NCBI GenBank assembly: GCA_913058555.1 | Contig: CAJXRJ010000102.1 | Coordinates: 1 to 14,465 of the forward strand | Origin: an uncultured bacterium | GTDB lineage: Bacteria; Planctomycetota; UBA1135; GCA-002686595 | Length of the DNA stretch: 14,465 bases | Direction of reading: 5' to 3' | Part shown: in pieces, positions 13,887 to 14,465 of the stretch | How the letters are laid out: each line of letters begins with the position of its first letter | How positions within the stretch are numbered: the first letter of the stretch is position 1 | Translations under genes and position numbers: made by a program | The notes under the pieces: model-generated | The model's input: the letters and a program-made list of their open reading frames with translations, nothing else | Databases searched by the model: none | Told to the model about the DNA's origin: nothing

Positions 13887-14465
13887 CTAGCTCACCATTT
13901 GGGTGACGGAATCGCCTTCGTGGCGAAGGTGGAAGACCGTTTCGGCGATCTCCTTCTTGGCGCTCGCGTCGACGATGTAGTTGTTCATGAAGAGGTAGTC
14001 CATGCCCGACCGCGAGAAGGTGTTGAAGGCATGGGCGGGGGACTCAACGATGGGCTCGCCCTTGAGGTTGAACGACGTATTCATGATGACGGGCACGCCG
14101 GTGCGTTCCCCAAAGCGCTCGATGACCCGGTGGTAGGCCGGGTTGGTTTGGCGGTACACGGTCTGTAGCCGCCCGGAGCCATCCTCGTGGGTGATGGCGG
14201 GCAGGACCGAGCGCTTCTCTTCGCGCACGGGCGCCACGTACAGCATGAACCGCGCGGGCCAGTGGCGTTCGGCATCGGGGAGCTCGAAGAACTCGTTGGC
14301 ACGTTCCTCGGTCACCGAGGGCGCAAAGGGGCGGAAGGCCTCGCGGAACTTGATCTTGGAATTGAGCTTCTCCTTCATCTCCATGCGCCGAGGGTCGGCG
14401 ATGATCGAGCGGCTGCCGAGGGCCCGTGGACCCCACTCGAAGCGGCCTCGCATCCAGCCGCACAC
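13887..14465 (-). CDS. Carbamoyltransferase, NodU/CmcH family, C-terminal portion (5' end beyond window)
   Basis: The 192 visible residues are the end of an O-carbamoyltransferase, which uses carbamoyl phosphate and ATP to carbamoylate a hydroxyl of a sugar or small molecule. The family's C-terminal landmarks appear in order: GRFEWGPRALGSRSIIADPR, FREAFRPFAPSV, HEDGSGRLQTV, then IMNTSFNLKGEPIVESPAHA. The first visible codon is GTG, encoding an internal valine before CGWMRGR and not a start, so the gene continues to the right. Full-length members are near 550-600 residues, so about two thirds, including the Kae1-like domain, is missing. The stop at 13887 is followed by the SGNH fusion gene after 4 bases, showing an operon. 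The acceptor substrate is unknown; the neighbours suggest an envelope glycan. Confidence 0.95.
   Translation of the reverse strand: MCGWMRGRFEWGPRALGSRSIIADPRRMEMKEKLNSKIKFREAFRPFAPSVTEERANEFFELPDAERHWPARFMLYVAPVREEKRSVLPAITHEDGSGRLQTVYRQTNPAYHRVIERFGERTGVPVIMNTSFNLKGEPIVESPAHAFNTFSRSGMDYLFMNNYIVDASAKKEIAETVFHLRHEGDSVTQMVS

Noticed and set aside
1..14465. CRISPR arrays, insertion sequences, integrases, toxin-antitoxin pairs, tRNA or rRNA genes
   Set aside because: I looked for repeat-spacer periodicity, transposase or integrase motifs, terminal inverted repeats and tRNA-like features on both strands and saw none. The only short direct repeat is the 23-base-period pair at 10383-10424, which has no spacers.

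Overview
The window looks like a chromosomal contig end from a GC-rich, free-living Gram-negative-type bacterium, most likely a planctomycete. There is one lineage clue. The secreted protein at 1040-2254 (minus) ends in a ~140-residue domain of a type I associate from memory with the extracytoplasmic proteins of marine Planctomycetota such as the Poly30 and Pla86/Pla133 lineages. The lipoproteins and the ECF sigma factor fit this but do not prove it. The first 16 bases are not genomic: they are the end of the Nextera/Tn5 mosaic-end adapter, so the left edge is a library artefact.

Layout. From 17 to 7316 all genes lie on the minus strand. Read in transcription order they are: a bifunctional formiminotransferase/cyclodeaminase (ftcD), a beta-propeller lipoprotein, a metallo-beta-lactamase/beta-CASP RNase-like hydrolase, a secreted protein with a glutamine-amidotransferase-like N-terminus, a small lipoprotein, and the first 59 codons of an ECF sigma factor cut off by the adapter. 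Spacings of 120-330 bases and several candidate hairpins suggest mostly separate transcripts. A divergent intergenic region (7317-7468) with a perfect 8-bp dyad leads into two plus-strand genes: a GNAT-fold acyltransferase and a NodB-type polysaccharide deacetylase. These converge on two small minus-strand membrane-protein genes, of 52 and 117 codons. Further right, also on minus, are a GT-C (PMT/ArnT-like) membrane glycosyltransferase, a 377-base gene-free stretch with a strong hairpin, a large SGNH hydrolase/membrane fusion protein, and the C-terminal third of a NodU/CmcH-type carbamoyltransferase that runs off the right edge.

How the parts may work together. The right half (7469-14465) reads as a cell-envelope or exopolysaccharide modification locus: acyl transfer, deacetylation, lipid-linked sugar transfer, carbamoylation and an SGNH esterase/acyltransferase. 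The most notable object is the 518-residue protein at 12326-13882. It carries an SGNH catalytic domain, several membrane segments, and a C-terminus ending APFIYTLF that matches the hallmark end of the small DUF5989 proteins normally encoded as separate genes beside carbamoyltransferases. It begins 4 bases after the carbamoyltransferase stop, so fusion and translational coupling both point to one carbamoylation/acylation machine. The left half is a mixed set of housekeeping and lineage-specific secreted genes. I found no mobile element, CRISPR array, tRNA or rRNA.
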